The notes: generated by a model from the letters alone, not told the origin. DNA of 64,000 bases from Chlorobium sp. (GCA_005862285.1 SZXW01000010.1:806001-870000); one strand, 5' to 3'. Counted from the stretch's first letter, positions 8,472-18,473 are shown. Numbers and translations are program-made.

Positions 8472-9628
8472 AAGTACTCATAATCCATAATAAATACGGC
8501 GTTTATTCGGGTGAAGAGGCTGTTGTAAATATGCATATAGAGCTATTGAGAAAAGCCGGTCATAAGGTTATATCTTATAATAGAAATAGTTCAGAAATAG
8601 ATAAAAAAATAATCCGAAAAATATTAGCTTTTTTCACTGCCTTATACAATCCGGTTTCTATTAGAAAAATAAAAAATATACTGAAAGATTTTCGTCCAGA
8701 TATTATTCATATTCACAATCTTTATCCATTAATTTCACCAGCTATCCTTCCTGTAATCCGCAAAGCAGGTATTCCCATAGTTATGACGGTTCATAATTAC
8801 CGGCTTATCTGTCCAAATGGTTTGTTATTTAACAAAAAAGGGATATGTGAGGCATGTGCTGGGGGAAGAGAATGGAACTGCATTCAATATAACTGTGAAA
8901 GATCATTTCCGAAAAGTATAGGATATTCGCTTCGCAATATTTCAGCTCGTTTGCTCAGGCAATACATAGATAACGTCTCGGCATTTTTATGTTTGACAGA
9001 TTATCAGAGAAAAAAGCTTGTTGAAAATAGTTTTCCTGCCGATCGATGTTTTGTATTGCCGAATTTTATAGAAGAAGTTTCATTGGATATACCTGGTGAG
9101 CTTTCAGAAAAGAATGGTTTTGTCTTTCTTGGACGTCTCAATCGTCAGAAGGGGATTGATATAATTCTAAAAGCGGCTGAATTATGCCCCGACATTCCCT
9201 TCTACCTTGCGGGAAAACCAGATGAATCTTTTGTCGATATATCTTATTTACCTCGGAATGTCAAGTGGCTGGGAGTGATAGAAAAGGAGGAAATAGACCG
9301 ATTGTTAAAGAAAATGCAAGCCCTGGTTTTTACCAGTAGATCATATGAAGGTTTTCCAATGGTTTTTCTTGAAGCGATGCAACATGGTATTCCTGTCATC
9401 GCTCCAAGATTGGCAGGCAACCCCGAGATTATCCGTGACGGGTATAACGGCTGGCTGTTCGATCCTGAAGATGTCGATGATCTGGTTGAGAAGATAAGGA
9501 CAGTTCATGAGAATCCTGAAACCGCGATGATTTATGGAAGCAATGGATATAAGCGATTAAGTAATGAATACAACAGTGAAACTTGGTCTAATGAATATAA
9601 GAAGATCGTAACTTCACTTCTTCAATAG
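8468..9628 (+). CDS. GT4 family glycosyltransferase
   Basis: A 386-residue GT4 enzyme. The start is TTG at 8468, overlapping the end of the frameshifted methyltransferase frame, giving MKVLIIHNKYGVYSGEEAVV, the typical N-terminus with its glycine loop. An unusual cysteine-bearing insert (C-P-N-G..C-E-A-C-A..C-I-Q-Y-N-C, about residues 115-140) resembles the cysteine cluster seen in one subgroup of GT4 enzymes in exopolysaccharide loci. The C-terminal domain has FLGRLNRQKGIDIILKA and SRSYEGFPMVFLEAMQHG (EX7E). It is the last of the linked glycosyltransferases before a 78-base gap. Confidence 0.88.
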   Translation: MKVLIIHNKYGVYSGEEAVVNMHIELLRKAGHKVISYNRNSSEIDKKIIRKILAFFTALYNPVSIRKIKNILKDFRPDIIHIHNLYPLISPAILPVIRKAGIPIVMTVHNYRLICPNGLLFNKKGICEACAGGREWNCIQYNCERSFPKSIGYSLRNISARLLRQYIDNVSAFLCLTDYQRKKLVENSFPADRCFVLPNFIEEVSLDIPGELSEKNGFVFLGRLNRQKGIDIILKAAELCPDIPFYLAGKPDESFVDISYLPRNVKWLGVIEKEEIDRLLKKMQALVFTSRSYEGFPMVFLEAMQHGIPVIAPRLAGNPEIIRDGYNGWLFDPEDVDDLVEKIRTVHENPETAMIYGSNGYKRLSNEYNSETWSNEYKKIVTSLLQ

Positions 9629-9706
9629 TTATAAAAGGTTGTGTTTATTTAATATATTTTAGATTGATAGTTCAAATGGATTTATCCTATTTATTTACAT
9701 AATACA

Positions 9707-10366
9707 ATGAGAATGAATAAAGTTATTTTACAATCAATATTTGTAATAATATTGTTTTTCATAAAGCCAGTTTGTCTGCTTCATGCACAGACTGTCGATG
9801 AGTACTATGAAAACCTGATCAAAGAAGAGGATTTCAAAAAAAGTGCTGATGAGAAGGTGAAAAGCGGGCAGTATAAAAATGCCCATAAAGATTATGAAAA
9901 AGCCATTGAAATCAATCCTTCGGATGTTAATGCATATATAGGGCGGGGGAATGCCCGGTATAAGCTTGAAAATTACCGTGCGGCAACACGTGATTATGAA
10001 AAAGCTCTTCGACTGAAACCGGACGATGTCAATGCCTTGATGGCCAGGGGGGCGGCGAGGTACCAACTGGGATTTTATCCGGCGGCAAAACATGATTTCA
10101 GTCAGGTAATCGAACACAATCCGGAGATGGCTGAAGCTTATGTCATGCGAGGCCATACCTGCTGCTTTTTGAATGACTACCAGTCGGCAGAGAAGGATTA
10201 TACAAAAGCTATCGAGTTGAAACCCGGTCAGGCTAAAGTATACTTCAACCGGGCAAAGGCAAGATTGAAGCTTGGCGATAAAGCGGGAGCCGTAGCTGAT
10301 TACCGTCAGGCTGCTGCACTTGGCCTTAAAATTGCCCAGGACTGGCTTTCAAAAAACGGATATTGA
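9707..10366 (+). CDS. Exported tetratricopeptide-repeat (TPR) protein
   Basis: A 219-residue protein with an N-terminal hydrophobic signal segment (residues 5-25, ending near LLHAQ). After it come about four to five consecutive 34-residue TPR units with the canonical A-x-x-x-Y-x-x-A-I-x-x-x-P spacing, for example residues 55-75, 89-109, 123-143 and 157-177. Such proteins are scaffolds for assemblies in the periplasm or at the outer membrane. Its place between a glycosyltransferase and a GT26 gene suggests a role in polysaccharide assembly or export. It has no enzymatic motif. The next gene starts three bases after its stop. Confidence 0.85.
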   Translation: MRMNKVILQSIFVIILFFIKPVCLLHAQTVDEYYENLIKEEDFKKSADEKVKSGQYKNAHKDYEKAIEINPSDVNAYIGRGNARYKLENYRAATRDYEKALRLKPDDVNALMARGAARYQLGFYPAAKHDFSQVIEHNPEMAEAYVMRGHTCCFLNDYQSAEKDYTKAIELKPGQAKVYFNRAKARLKLGDKAGAVADYRQAAALGLKIAQDWLSKNGY

Positions 10367-10369
10367 GCA

Positions 10370-11158
10370 ATGCAAGATGTTGGTACAGGTGAGAGTCTGA
10401 CAGAAAATATCCTTGGCTACCGAGTTTATCGAGAAAGTCTTGATGCTTCTGTTCGTGCCATTACAGAATGGATTCAGAAAGGAAAGGAGTGCAGAACACT
10501 TGCCTGTATCAACCCTCATTCATATGTCCTGTCACTGAAGGACCTCGACTTTTCAACTGCTCTGCATGAGGCAGACTGGCTTGTACCGGATGGCGCGGGT
10601 ATTGTCTATGCGTCGAAATATCTTCGCGGCAGCATAACCACCCGCATAACAGGTTCCGATATTTTTGCTGCCGTCAATGCTGCTCTCGTTAAACAGAAAT
10701 TCGGCAGTGTCTTTTTTCTTGGATCGACGGAAGCAACGCTTGAATTGATCAGAAAAAAGATGGCTGCGGATTTTCCCTGTGTGAAAGTGGCCGGATCATA
10801 CTCTCCGCCTTTTAAAGAAGTGTTTTCTAAAGAAGACAACGACGCCATGATTGCGGCTGTCAATCAGGCTAAACCCGATGTGTTGTGGGTTGGCATGACC
10901 TCTCCCAAACAGGATATCTGGATTTTTGAAAATCGCCACCGGCTGCAGGTGAAATTTGCTGCAGGTGTGGGAGCGGTATTCGATTTTTATACCGGTCAGA
11001 TCAAACGATCTCATCCTGTTTTCCAGAAGCTCGGCCTCGAATGGCTTCCGCGTCTCCTTCAGGACCCGAAACGGCTCTGGAAGCGGATGTTCATTTCAGC
11101 ACCGGTCTTTTTATGGCATCTCTACAGTACAAAACGCTTGACTGAATTCGAAGCATAG
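10370..11158 (+). CDS. WecG/TagA/CpsF family glycosyltransferase (GT26)
   Basis: A 262-residue member of GT26, enzymes that add ManNAc(A) or similar sugars to a lipid-linked acceptor at the inner face of the membrane. Visible landmarks are the N-P-H-S-Y region near residue 47, ADWLVPDGAGIVYASKYL near residues 68-85, the TGSDIFAAV block, LGSTEATLE, WVGMTSPKQDIWI and FAAGVGAVFDFYTG, then a basic C-terminal tail with R-x-x-R and W-K-R-M that docks on the membrane. It closes the plus-strand polysaccharide operon. The next gene runs the other way. Confidence 0.9.
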   Translation: MQDVGTGESLTENILGYRVYRESLDASVRAITEWIQKGKECRTLACINPHSYVLSLKDLDFSTALHEADWLVPDGAGIVYASKYLRGSITTRITGSDIFAAVNAALVKQKFGSVFFLGSTEATLELIRKKMAADFPCVKVAGSYSPPFKEVFSKEDNDAMIAAVNQAKPDVLWVGMTSPKQDIWIFENRHRLQVKFAAGVGAVFDFYTGQIKRSHPVFQKLGLEWLPRLLQDPKRLWKRMFISAPVFLWHLYSTKRLTEFEA

Positions 11159-11321
11159 CGGATTTGATGCGTTTTACTTACTCCCGCCTCTGATTCCTTC
11201 ATCAGGTATTCTTCCGACATTCTATCCTTACGTTTTCTTTTTCAGAAGATAATCCTGCATTCCCTGTTTACTTTCCATACGACCTTGACTGACCCAGGTA
11301 ATGGGGGAGGAATGGTTTTCT

Positions 11322-13154
11322 TCACTCCGTATTGTAAACCATATTGAGCGTGTTGTAGGTCTTGTCGATCTCGTTGGCGTATTTGGTGGTGATCGCCTTG
11401 CGTTTGAGCTTCAGGGTCGGGGTCATGTGGCCGTTTTCCACCGTGAACGGGTCTTCGATCAGCACGAACTTGCGTACCTTTTCATGAGTTGCGAGCTGTC
11501 GTGAAACGGTGCGCATGAGTTTTTCATACAGGCTCTGCACGCTCTTGTGCTCGATCAGTGCCTTGTTGCCGGATACCGAGATGTGCTCGGCAGTTGCGAA
11601 CTCCTTGAGCTTGCTGAAATCAGGCACGATCAGGGCGATAAGGAACGGTCGTTTTTCACCGATCACGACAACCTGGTCGACATAAGGGCTTTCGGCAATC
11701 ATGTTTTCTATGGGCATCGGTGCGATGTTTTTTCCGCCCGATGTGACAATGATGTGCTTTTTGCGGTCTGTTATTTTCAGGTACCCCTCCTTGTCAATCT
11801 CACCGATATCCCCCGTATGGAACCAGCCGTTTACGATGACCTCATTGGTTGCGGCCTCGTCTTTCCAGTATCCTTTCATGATATTCGGTCCTTTAAGCAG
11901 GATCTCCCCGTCTTCAGCTATTTTCACCTCCACATTGTTTACAGCCGGTCCGACAGTGCCGTACTTGATTTTTTCAGGCCGGTTGACATGCGTGACCGGT
12001 GAGGTTTCCGTAAGTCCGAAACCCTCAAGGATAGAGATATCGAGCGACTGGAAAAACTCGCCGATTTTCTGGGGCAGAGCGGCTCCTCCCGAGACGAAAT
12101 AGCGCAGTCTTCCGCCGAACTTTTTCTTGATTTTATGGTAGACCAGTTTGTCGGCAAGGGAATGCTGCATCGACACGATTTTTGACGGTCGTCCTTTTTC
12201 CCTGATCTGCTGGTGATACTTTTCACCGATACTGAGCGCCCAGTGAAATACTTTCTGTTTTGCCTGTTTTTCAGCCGAGATCTGTTTGAGAATATTCATT
12301 TTTATCCGGTCAAACAGTCTCGGTACCGTGAAAATGATCGTGGGACGGGCTTCCGTCATGTTCAGTGATATGGTTTCGATACTTTCCGCAAGGTAAATGC
12401 TTGCGCCGCAGGCAAACAGCAGGTAATAGCCGCCGGTGCGCTCATATGCGTGTGAAAGCGGGAGGAAAGATAGGCCGCAGTCTGATTCGTCGAGACGGAT
12501 GATCGAGGAACAGGACTTCACGTTTTCACAAATGTTCCGGTGAGTGAGCATAACCCCTTTCGGAAGGCCGGTAGTACCTGAAGTGTATATGATGGTTGCT
12601 ATATCATCAGGATCGACCGGAGCTCTGTCGGCGATCCACGGCTTCTCTTCAATCAGCTTTTTTCCCTGTTCCTTCGCAACGTTCAGATCGGTAACCTCTT
12701 CCATTTTCTCCTCGAGGCGGTTCATGATCACCACAAGGGTGAGTTCAGGGAGGTTCTGCCAGATCGAGAGTATTTTTCCGAGCTGAAGCATGTTGGAAAC
12801 GATGATTGCCTTTGCGCCGGAGTTTTTGAGAATGTATTCGATCTGGTTGGGTGGCAGGGAAGGATAGAGAGGAACATTGATGGCGCCGATATTGAGAATT
12901 GCCATATCGGTGAGGTACCATCCCGGCCTGTTTTCCGACAGGATAGCTACCCGGTCTTTCGGTTCTATTTTATTATGTCTCAGAAAGGCGGAGAAATGCT
13001 GAACGTCTTCTTCCAGCGCAGAATAGGGAATAGGCTCGTATACGCCGTTTACTTTCCTTGCTATCGGAAATTTAGACTCCTGTCCCCTGAAATGAGTGAA
13101 AACAGAAGAAAAGAGCTCGGGTAATGTCCCGAAATCAGGATTGATCAGTCCCAT
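11322..13154 (-). CDS. Long-chain fatty acyl-CoA ligase (AMP-forming)
   Basis: A 610-residue ANL-superfamily enzyme that activates a fatty acid to acyl-AMP and then acyl-CoA. The P-loop-like motif [20 protein letters not shown] is at about residues 188-207, the mid-domain [16 protein letters not shown] adenine motif near residue 375, and the hinge [19 protein letters not shown] near residues 458-476. Its length and the R-K-x-x-I-T-T-K-Y C-terminus fit the FadD15/FAA1-like group. It is transcribed alone, converging with the polysaccharide operon across a 163-base gap in which no strong terminator was seen. It may recycle membrane fatty acids or feed the acyl-processing genes elsewhere. Confidence 0.92.
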   Translation of the reverse strand: MGLINPDFGTLPELFSSVFTHFRGQESKFPIARKVNGVYEPIPYSALEEDVQHFSAFLRHNKIEPKDRVAILSENRPGWYLTDMAILNIGAINVPLYPSLPPNQIEYILKNSGAKAIIVSNMLQLGKILSIWQNLPELTLVVIMNRLEEKMEEVTDLNVAKEQGKKLIEEKPWIADRAPVDPDDIATIIYTSGTTGLPKGVMLTHRNICENVKSCSSIIRLDESDCGLSFLPLSHAYERTGGYYLLFACGASIYLAESIETISLNMTEARPTIIFTVPRLFDRIKMNILKQISAEKQAKQKVFHWALSIGEKYHQQIREKGRPSKIVSMQHSLADKLVYHKIKKKFGGRLRYFVSGGAALPQKIGEFFQSLDISILEGFGLTETSPVTHVNRPEKIKYGTVGPAVNNVEVKIAEDGEILLKGPNIMKGYWKDEAATNEVIVNGWFHTGDIGEIDKEGYLKITDRKKHIIVTSGGKNIAPMPIENMIAESPYVDQVVVIGEKRPFLIALIVPDFSKLKEFATAEHISVSGNKALIEHKSVQSLYEKLMRTVSRQLATHEKVRKFVLIEDPFTVENGHMTPTLKLKRKAITTKYANEIDKTYNTLNMVYNTE

Positions 13155-13378
13155 CAGCGAGAGCGTTTATTGATGAAAAGAATTTGAACTGGAAAAAAAC
13201 CAAGGAATCCGTCAGAATCTTACAGTAGACGATCAGCAGTAGTGTCAACAGCCTGAAAAAACTACATCGGCGTGGTCTTTAGAATAAACAAATATTTAAT
13301 AATACATTGTTATCTTTGCAAATCGCAAAATCGGCTTTTTATCATATTTTTTCCCTTATTTCCTGATATTTTCTGCAA

Positions 13379-14437
13379 ATGACAAAAAAATCCGCTCCAA
13401 ACTGGCTCGGTTACATCGGTCTTGCTCTTGGTGTTCTGCTGATCGGTTATCTTGTCAGTCAGTTTGAACTTGAGAAAGCCTGGGAGCGCATATGTTCTAT
13501 CGGGTATCTGTCGGTCGTCATTCTCCTTCCTTTTCTTTGTCTGCATGTCGTCGAGACCTACTCCTGGCTTCAGCTTTTTCCCGGAAAAAACCACAAAATA
13601 TCGTTCGTCAAGCTTCTCAAAATTCAGATAATCTCCGAAACGGTTTCCATGACGATTCCGGCAGGGATGCCAATAGGTGAATCGCTTCGTCCCTTTTTGT
13701 GCAGACGTTATATGGACATTCCGGTCCCGACCGCAGTTGCGAGCGTCGCGGTACGCAAGTTGATGCTTGGCGCGATCCAAGGCCTTTATACCCTTATCGG
13801 TGCTATAGCAGGTTTTTCCTTTCTCCAGAGTGTTTCCACCCTGATGATTGGATTCGAGGGTCTTGGATTTATCCTCGCCGGCAGCGGTATCGTGGTTTTT
13901 GCCGCTTTCATGCTGTTTATACTGCTCCTGCTCAATGGTGAGGCTGCACAGAAAATTCATGGTTTTCTGATGCTTATTCCTTTCCGGAAAGTCAAAGACA
14001 GGCTGCTCGAGATGGAGTCGGGATTTCATGAAACCGACCAGGAACTGAAAGTGATCAGGGAGATGTCGCCTGGAAAACTGGTCATGGTGATGCTGTATTA
14101 TCTCGTTGCATGGTTTATGCTCGCAACTGAAAGTTATATTATATTGCGGTTACTGGGAGTAGATATTACGTTTTTTCAGGTGCTCTCCATAGATACGGCT
14201 CTATCCATGCTGCGGGCTGTGTTTTTTTTCATTCCATCCGGACTTGGTGTTCAGGAGATCGGTTATCTGGCATTTTTCAGGGTGCTTGGAATTCAGGACG
14301 CGGTCATTGCCGGTGAAGCGTTTGTGCTGGTAAGGCGTTTCAAGGAAATAATATGGTACTCGTTCGGGTATCTGATCATGTTTCTTTCCGGCGTTCGCCT
14401 TCGTGATGCTGAACAAGTCCGTATTGTTGAATCATGA
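13379..14437 (+). CDS. Lysylphosphatidylglycerol synthetase-type flippase-like membrane protein (UPF0104/AglD)
   Basis: A 352-residue integral membrane protein with about eight hydrophobic helices. It has the features of the LPG_synthase_TM (UPF0104) family: an early SETVSMTIPAGMPIGESLRPFL block (about residues 83-104) and a late ..MLRAVFFFIPSGLGVQEIGYLAF block (about residues 280-302). Family members move lipids or lipid-linked sugars across the inner membrane, and stand-alone versions are common beside glycosyltransferases. Its last bases overlap the next gene (ATGA), so it belongs to the plus-strand cluster that ends in kdnA. What it carries is unknown. Confidence 0.82.
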   Translation: MTKKSAPNWLGYIGLALGVLLIGYLVSQFELEKAWERICSIGYLSVVILLPFLCLHVVETYSWLQLFPGKNHKISFVKLLKIQIISETVSMTIPAGMPIGESLRPFLCRRYMDIPVPTAVASVAVRKLMLGAIQGLYTLIGAIAGFSFLQSVSTLMIGFEGLGFILAGSGIVVFAAFMLFILLLLNGEAAQKIHGFLMLIPFRKVKDRLLEMESGFHETDQELKVIREMSPGKLVMVMLYYLVAWFMLATESYIILRLLGVDITFFQVLSIDTALSMLRAVFFFIPSGLGVQEIGYLAFFRVLGIQDAVIAGEAFVLVRRFKEIIWYSFGYLIMFLSGVRLRDAEQVRIVES

Positions 14438-15390
14438 AGAAAAAGATTTTATTTATTTGCGGATCGATGAATCAGACTACCCAGATGCATCAGATATCGG
14501 GTTGGCTGAAGGAATATGATCAGTATTTTTCACCGTTTTTCAGTGATGGACTTCTTGGCACTGCAAGAGACCTCGGGCTCCTCGAGTTCACCATTCTCGG
14601 GAAAAAGCGTTCACAGCGTTCGATCGACTACCTTCTTTCTCATGATCTTCAGCTCGATGTGGGTGGTTATAAGCACGAATACGATCTTGTTGTCACCTGT
14701 ACGGATCTGATTGTACCGAAACATATCCGCCGCAGGAAAATTGTCCTTGTGCAGGAAGGAATGACCGAGCCGGAGACTATCCTGTTTCACCTCGCCAGGA
14801 ATTTTCAATGGGTTCCCCGATGGATTGCCGGTACATCAACAACCGGTCTTTCCGATTCCTATGAAAAATTCTGCGTTGCCAGCGAGGGTTACCGTGAACT
14901 GTTTATCCGCAAGGGAGTGAATCCTGACAAGATCGAGGTAACGAGCATTCCGAACTTTGACAATTGCGAGCAGTATCTGCAGAACAATTTCAAACACCGG
15001 GATTATGTGCTGGTCTGTACTTCCGACAACAGGGAGACCTTCATTTACGAGAACCGGCCGAAAAATATCAGGAAGTATGTCGAGATGGCAGGTGAATCAA
15101 AGCTTGTTTTTAAGCTACATCCCAATGAAAATGCAGAACGTGCAGTCAGGGAGATAGAACGTTATGCTCCGGACAGCCTTGTTTTCGCCGAAGGAAAAAC
15201 TGAAGAAATGATTGCAAATTCCCGGATGCTGATTGCCCATTTTTCATCGACGATTTTTGTCGGTTCAGCTTTGAACAAGGAAGTCCATTGCGGACTGGAC
15301 CCGGAAGAGCTGAAAATACTGACACCCTGGCAGAACAAATCCGCATCGAAAATGATCGCCGATGTTTGCCGTCGGGTCATCGATGGCTGA
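14434..15390 (+). CDS. Uncharacterised GT-B-like protein (capsule/glycerophosphotransferase-type)
   Basis: A 318-residue soluble protein without a secure family assignment. The N-terminus [20 protein letters not shown] looks like the first strand and loop of a GT-B fold. The C-terminal half has [10 protein letters not shown] (about residue 229) and [17 protein letters not shown] (about residues 267-283), the K-L-H-P and S-S-T patterns used for nucleotide-sugar or CDP-polyol binding in capsule and CDP-glycerol transferases. It overlaps the upstream flippase-like gene and is followed by a CMP-sugar synthetase gene, so it is a candidate transferase for the CMP-activated sugar made by this cluster. 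That assignment is inference. Confidence 0.55.
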   Translation: MKKKILFICGSMNQTTQMHQISGWLKEYDQYFSPFFSDGLLGTARDLGLLEFTILGKKRSQRSIDYLLSHDLQLDVGGYKHEYDLVVTCTDLIVPKHIRRRKIVLVQEGMTEPETILFHLARNFQWVPRWIAGTSTTGLSDSYEKFCVASEGYRELFIRKGVNPDKIEVTSIPNFDNCEQYLQNNFKHRDYVLVCTSDNRETFIYENRPKNIRKYVEMAGESKLVFKLHPNENAERAVREIERYAPDSLVFAEGKTEEMIANSRMLIAHFSSTIFVGSALNKEVHCGLDPEELKILTPWQNKSASKMIADVCRRVIDG

Positions 15391-15415
15391 AATTACAGAA
15401 AACGAATTTATATTG

Positions 15416-16117
15416 ATGCAGACCATAGCTGTCATTCCTGCAAGGGGAGGCTCAAAAGGCCTTAAAAACAAGAATATTTATCCAGTTGCCGGGAAGCCTC
15501 TGCTTGCATGGACCGTTTCGCAGGCATTGGCATCGAAAAGTATCGGAAAGGTTTTTGTTTCGACCGATGACCGGAAAATAGCCGATGTTGCAGTTGCCTG
15601 CGGTGCAGAGGTGATTGAACGCCCTCAGGAAATTGCCGGAGACAAGGCAACTTCCGAATCGGCCATTCATCATACCCTTGAAATTGTTGAAAGGGATTAC
15701 CATATATCCGTCGATGCGGTGGTTTTTCTTCAGGCAACCTCTCCCCTGAGAAAAGCAGGAGATATTGACCGTGCAGTCGAACATTTTCAGCGTGAACAGG
15801 CAGATTCGCTTATTTCGGTTACAAAAGCCGATGATCTTACGCTGTGGGAATCAACTGAAGGCATGTGGCGAAGCGTGAACTTTGATTACCGCAACCGCGG
15901 TATGCGTCAGGACAGACCGTCACAGTACATTGAAAATGGTTCGATCTATATTTTTACACCAGAGGTTCTGAAAACATATAACAACAGGATCGGCGGAAAA
16001 ATGTCGGTATATGAAATGGAGTTCTGGCAGACATGGGAGATCGATACGCTCGAAGAGATAGATTTGATTGAATATTACCTTTACAAGAAAAACCTGGCGG
16101 ACCAGGTTGCTGGCTAA
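15416..16117 (+). CDS. NeuA-type CMP-sugar synthetase (acylneuraminate/ulosonate cytidylyltransferase)
   Basis: A protein of about 233 residues that activates an eight- or nine-carbon ulosonic acid with CTP. The opening [17 protein letters not shown] is the NeuA/PseF type nucleotide-binding loop, distinct from the P-A-R-x-x-S-T-R-L-P form of KdsB. It continues with ..[29 protein letters not shown] and, near the end, [21 protein letters not shown] at 15416 is preferred because the conserved strand begins there; ATG at 15383, overlapping the previous gene, is the alternative. The 24-base spacing to kdnB suggests that its substrate is 8-amino-Kdo or the like, rather than sialic acid, for which no synthase is seen. 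Confidence 0.85.
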   Translation: MQTIAVIPARGGSKGLKNKNIYPVAGKPLLAWTVSQALASKSIGKVFVSTDDRKIADVAVACGAEVIERPQEIAGDKATSESAIHHTLEIVERDYHISVDAVVFLQATSPLRKAGDIDRAVEHFQREQADSLISVTKADDLTLWESTEGMWRSVNFDYRNRGMRQDRPSQYIENGSIYIFTPEVLKTYNNRIGGKMSVYEMEFWQTWEIDTLEEIDLIEYYLYKKNLADQVAG

Positions 16118-16141
16118 TAAAAACCATTACACATCACATTT

Positions 16142-17272
16142 ATGAATTTCTTTTTATCGACCGATCTTGTTATCGGTGTTAACGAGTCGTTGAAACTCAG
16201 CGATTATCTGGCAGATTTATCGATCAAGCAGCCAGGAATCATTTATGATGCGAATCTTTCCGGCAATCTCTATTTCCAGGAAGTGCTCAGAAAACTGACC
16301 ACCGGGTATACCAACTCGGTTGTTTACTGCAACGAATTCAAAGGTGAACCGACCTATGTTCATCTCGACAATGTTGCGGAATTTTTCCGTAACAACCCGA
16401 CGGACGGCATTATCGCTATCGGCGGCGGCAGCACCCTCGATCTTGGCAAAGGCGTGGCCATGCTTATGACCAACCATGTTCCTGCCCTGTCACTGAAAGG
16501 GTATCCAAAGGGAGTGAACGATCCCCTGCCTCTGGTAACTGTTCCGTCACTGCTTGGCAGCGGTGCCGAGGTAAGCTTCAATGCTGTTTTTATCGATGAG
16601 GTGGAAGGCAGAAAACTCGGTATCAACAACCGCAAGAATTTTCCAAAGAAAGCGGTGGTCGATCCCCAGCTGTCCATGACGGCCCCGATGGAAAGCGTCA
16701 TCGCTTCAGCTATGGACTGTCTTGTGCATTGTGTTGACAGTTTTGGATCGGTAAAGCATACACCGATCAGCAGGATATTTTCCATTGAAGGATTCCAGAG
16801 AACATTTTACGCTTTGCAGCAAGGCCAGCTCGACAGGGCTGAATCAAGGCTCGATCTTGCAATCGGCAGCGTTTGCGGTATTACAGCGCTCATGAATGCC
16901 AGCGATGGACCTACAAACGGATTTGCCTATTATCTCGGGGTGAAGCACCGTTTGCCGCATGGCCTTGCAGGCGCGATTTTTCTCAAGGAAGTTATGCGTT
17001 ACAACCACAACCACGGATATGAGAAATACGCCCTTCTGAACCCCATGCGTACTTCGCCTTCACCAAAAGAAGCTACGATAGAACTGCTTGAAGAGATGGA
17101 TGCTCTTTACAAGCAGCTTGAAATTCCGAATCTTGTCTCGTATGGTTATGGCCAGGGGAATGTCGCCGAACTTGCACAGAAAGCATCCGAGGCTCTGAAA
17201 GGATCGTTTTCGGGCAACCCGATCGAGTTTACCGAGGAATCGGCCAGGGAAGTAGTTTTACAATTAATTTAA
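16142..17272 (+). CDS. kdnB: 3-deoxy-manno-octulosonate 8-oxidase-like iron/zinc alcohol dehydrogenase (KdnB)
   Basis: A 376-residue group III (iron-containing) alcohol dehydrogenase. Landmarks are the NAD-binding GGGSTLDLGKG (residues 94-104), TVPSLLGSGAEVS near 133-145, metal-binding D192 and H196 in AMDCLVHCVDS, and a PHG at 272-274. The histidine usually found about 14 residues before that PHG is not obvious here (N259 sits at that spacing), so metal coordination may differ. In Shewanella, KdnB oxidises the C8 hydroxyl of Kdo and KdnA then transaminates it. The direct adjacency to a DegT-type aminotransferase 15 bases downstream is the main reason for choosing KdnB over a generic alcohol dehydrogenase. 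Confidence 0.75.
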   Translation: MNFFLSTDLVIGVNESLKLSDYLADLSIKQPGIIYDANLSGNLYFQEVLRKLTTGYTNSVVYCNEFKGEPTYVHLDNVAEFFRNNPTDGIIAIGGGSTLDLGKGVAMLMTNHVPALSLKGYPKGVNDPLPLVTVPSLLGSGAEVSFNAVFIDEVEGRKLGINNRKNFPKKAVVDPQLSMTAPMESVIASAMDCLVHCVDSFGSVKHTPISRIFSIEGFQRTFYALQQGQLDRAESRLDLAIGSVCGITALMNASDGPTNGFAYYLGVKHRLPHGLAGAIFLKEVMRYNHNHGYEKYALLNPMRTSPSPKEATIELLEEMDALYKQLEIPNLVSYGYGQGNVAELAQKASEALKGSFSGNPIEFTEESAREVVLQLI

Positions 17273-17287
17273 AAGGAACCATAAATT

Positions 17288-18445
17288 ATGGCAGGAGCAG
17301 AAATAATCGGCCGGGAGGAGCTGGCCGAGATACAGGAACTTTTCAGCAGGGAAAAGGTCAACTTGTACCGGTACGGTGCAGGCAACTACAAAACACGGGA
17401 GTTCGAGGAAAAATTCGCGGCATGGATGGGGGTGAAATACGCCCACGCAGTGTCATCCGGAACGGCGGCAATCCATTGCGCACTTGCCGGTGCAGGTATC
17501 GGCCCGGGGGATGAGGTTATCACGACAGCATGGACGTTCATTGCGCCTGTAGAGGCAATGTGTGCCCTTGGAGCGATTCCTGTCCCGGTTGAAATCGACG
17601 AAACCTATCATCTCGATCCCGCTGAAATCGAAAAGGCGATTACACCGGCAACGAAAGCTGTTGTCGCTATTCCCATGTGGGCACCTCCCAAAATGGAAGA
17701 AATTGCCGCAATCTGCAGGAAACACGGCCTCATTCTTATCGAAGATGCCGCGCAGGCGCTTGGTGCATCCTACAGAGGACAGAAGCTCGGTACCATCGGC
17801 AGTGTCGGCTCATTCTCTTTCGATGCGGGAAAGACCATGCATACAGGAGAAGGCGGAATGATGATTACCAATGACAAGGAGATCTATGAACGGGCGGCCG
17901 AATTTTCCGATCATGGCCATATGCACATTCCCGGCTTACCGAGAGGCAAGGACCCGAGAAGGGCGAAGGGATTGAATCTGCGCATCAGCGAGGTGACTTC
18001 CGCCATCGGTATCGCCCAGCTTGCAAAGATTGACATGATTCTTTCAAAAGCGCAGGAAAACAAGCGCAGGATCAAAGACGCAATCCGCCATCTCGACAAC
18101 ATAACGTTGCGTCCATTCAGTGATGAAGCCGGTTCGCAGGGGGATACCCTGATTTTCAAGGTCAGGGACCGGGAAGCGGCCCTTCAGTTCGAAGCACATC
18201 TGCTCGAGCACGGTTTCGGTACGAAAATCCTGCCGGAAGCTATAGAGTGGCACTATGCCGGTATATGGAGCCATCTTCTCTGTGAGATTGACCGGTACCG
18301 CGATGCCGATCTCGAAAAGCTCTGGCCGAAAACCGGTCAGATGCTCCGCAGCAGCATCTGTATCAACATACCTGTGCTGATGGATGATGCGACAATCGAA
18401 AAGCTTGTCAAGGCGATTGTATCCGCTTCTGAAAAAATCGGATAA
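17288..18445 (+). CDS. kdnA: 8-amino-3,8-dideoxy-manno-octulosonate transaminase-like DegT family enzyme (KdnA)
   Basis: A 385-residue PLP-dependent aminotransferase of the DegT/DnrJ/EryC1/StrS family. It has SSGTAAIHCAL (residues 56-66), the GPGDEVITTAWTF block (72-84), EDAAQALGA (152-160), and the lysine region SFDAGKTMHTGEGG with K182 as the expected Schiff-base lysine. It would convert the C8 aldehyde made by KdnB to an amine, yielding 8-amino-Kdo (Kdo8N) for lipopolysaccharide. It is the last gene of the cluster and is followed by a clear hairpin terminator. Assignment to KdnA rather than another sugar aminotransferase rests on the pairing with KdnB. Confidence 0.75.
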   Translation: MAGAEIIGREELAEIQELFSREKVNLYRYGAGNYKTREFEEKFAAWMGVKYAHAVSSGTAAIHCALAGAGIGPGDEVITTAWTFIAPVEAMCALGAIPVPVEIDETYHLDPAEIEKAITPATKAVVAIPMWAPPKMEEIAAICRKHGLILIEDAAQALGASYRGQKLGTIGSVGSFSFDAGKTMHTGEGGMMITNDKEIYERAAEFSDHGHMHIPGLPRGKDPRRAKGLNLRISEVTSAIGIAQLAKIDMILSKAQENKRRIKDAIRHLDNITLRPFSDEAGSQGDTLIFKVRDREAALQFEAHLLEHGFGTKILPEAIEWHYAGIWSHLLCEIDRYRDADLEKLWPKTGQMLRSSICINIPVLMDDATIEKLVKAIVSASEKIG

Positions 18446-18473
18446 AGTGTTGAACCGAGAAGTATCTCAAACG

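Noticed and set aside
13310-14029. 239-residue minus-strand frame opposite the flippase-like gene
   Set aside because: Highly charged, low-complexity text typical of the complement of a membrane protein.
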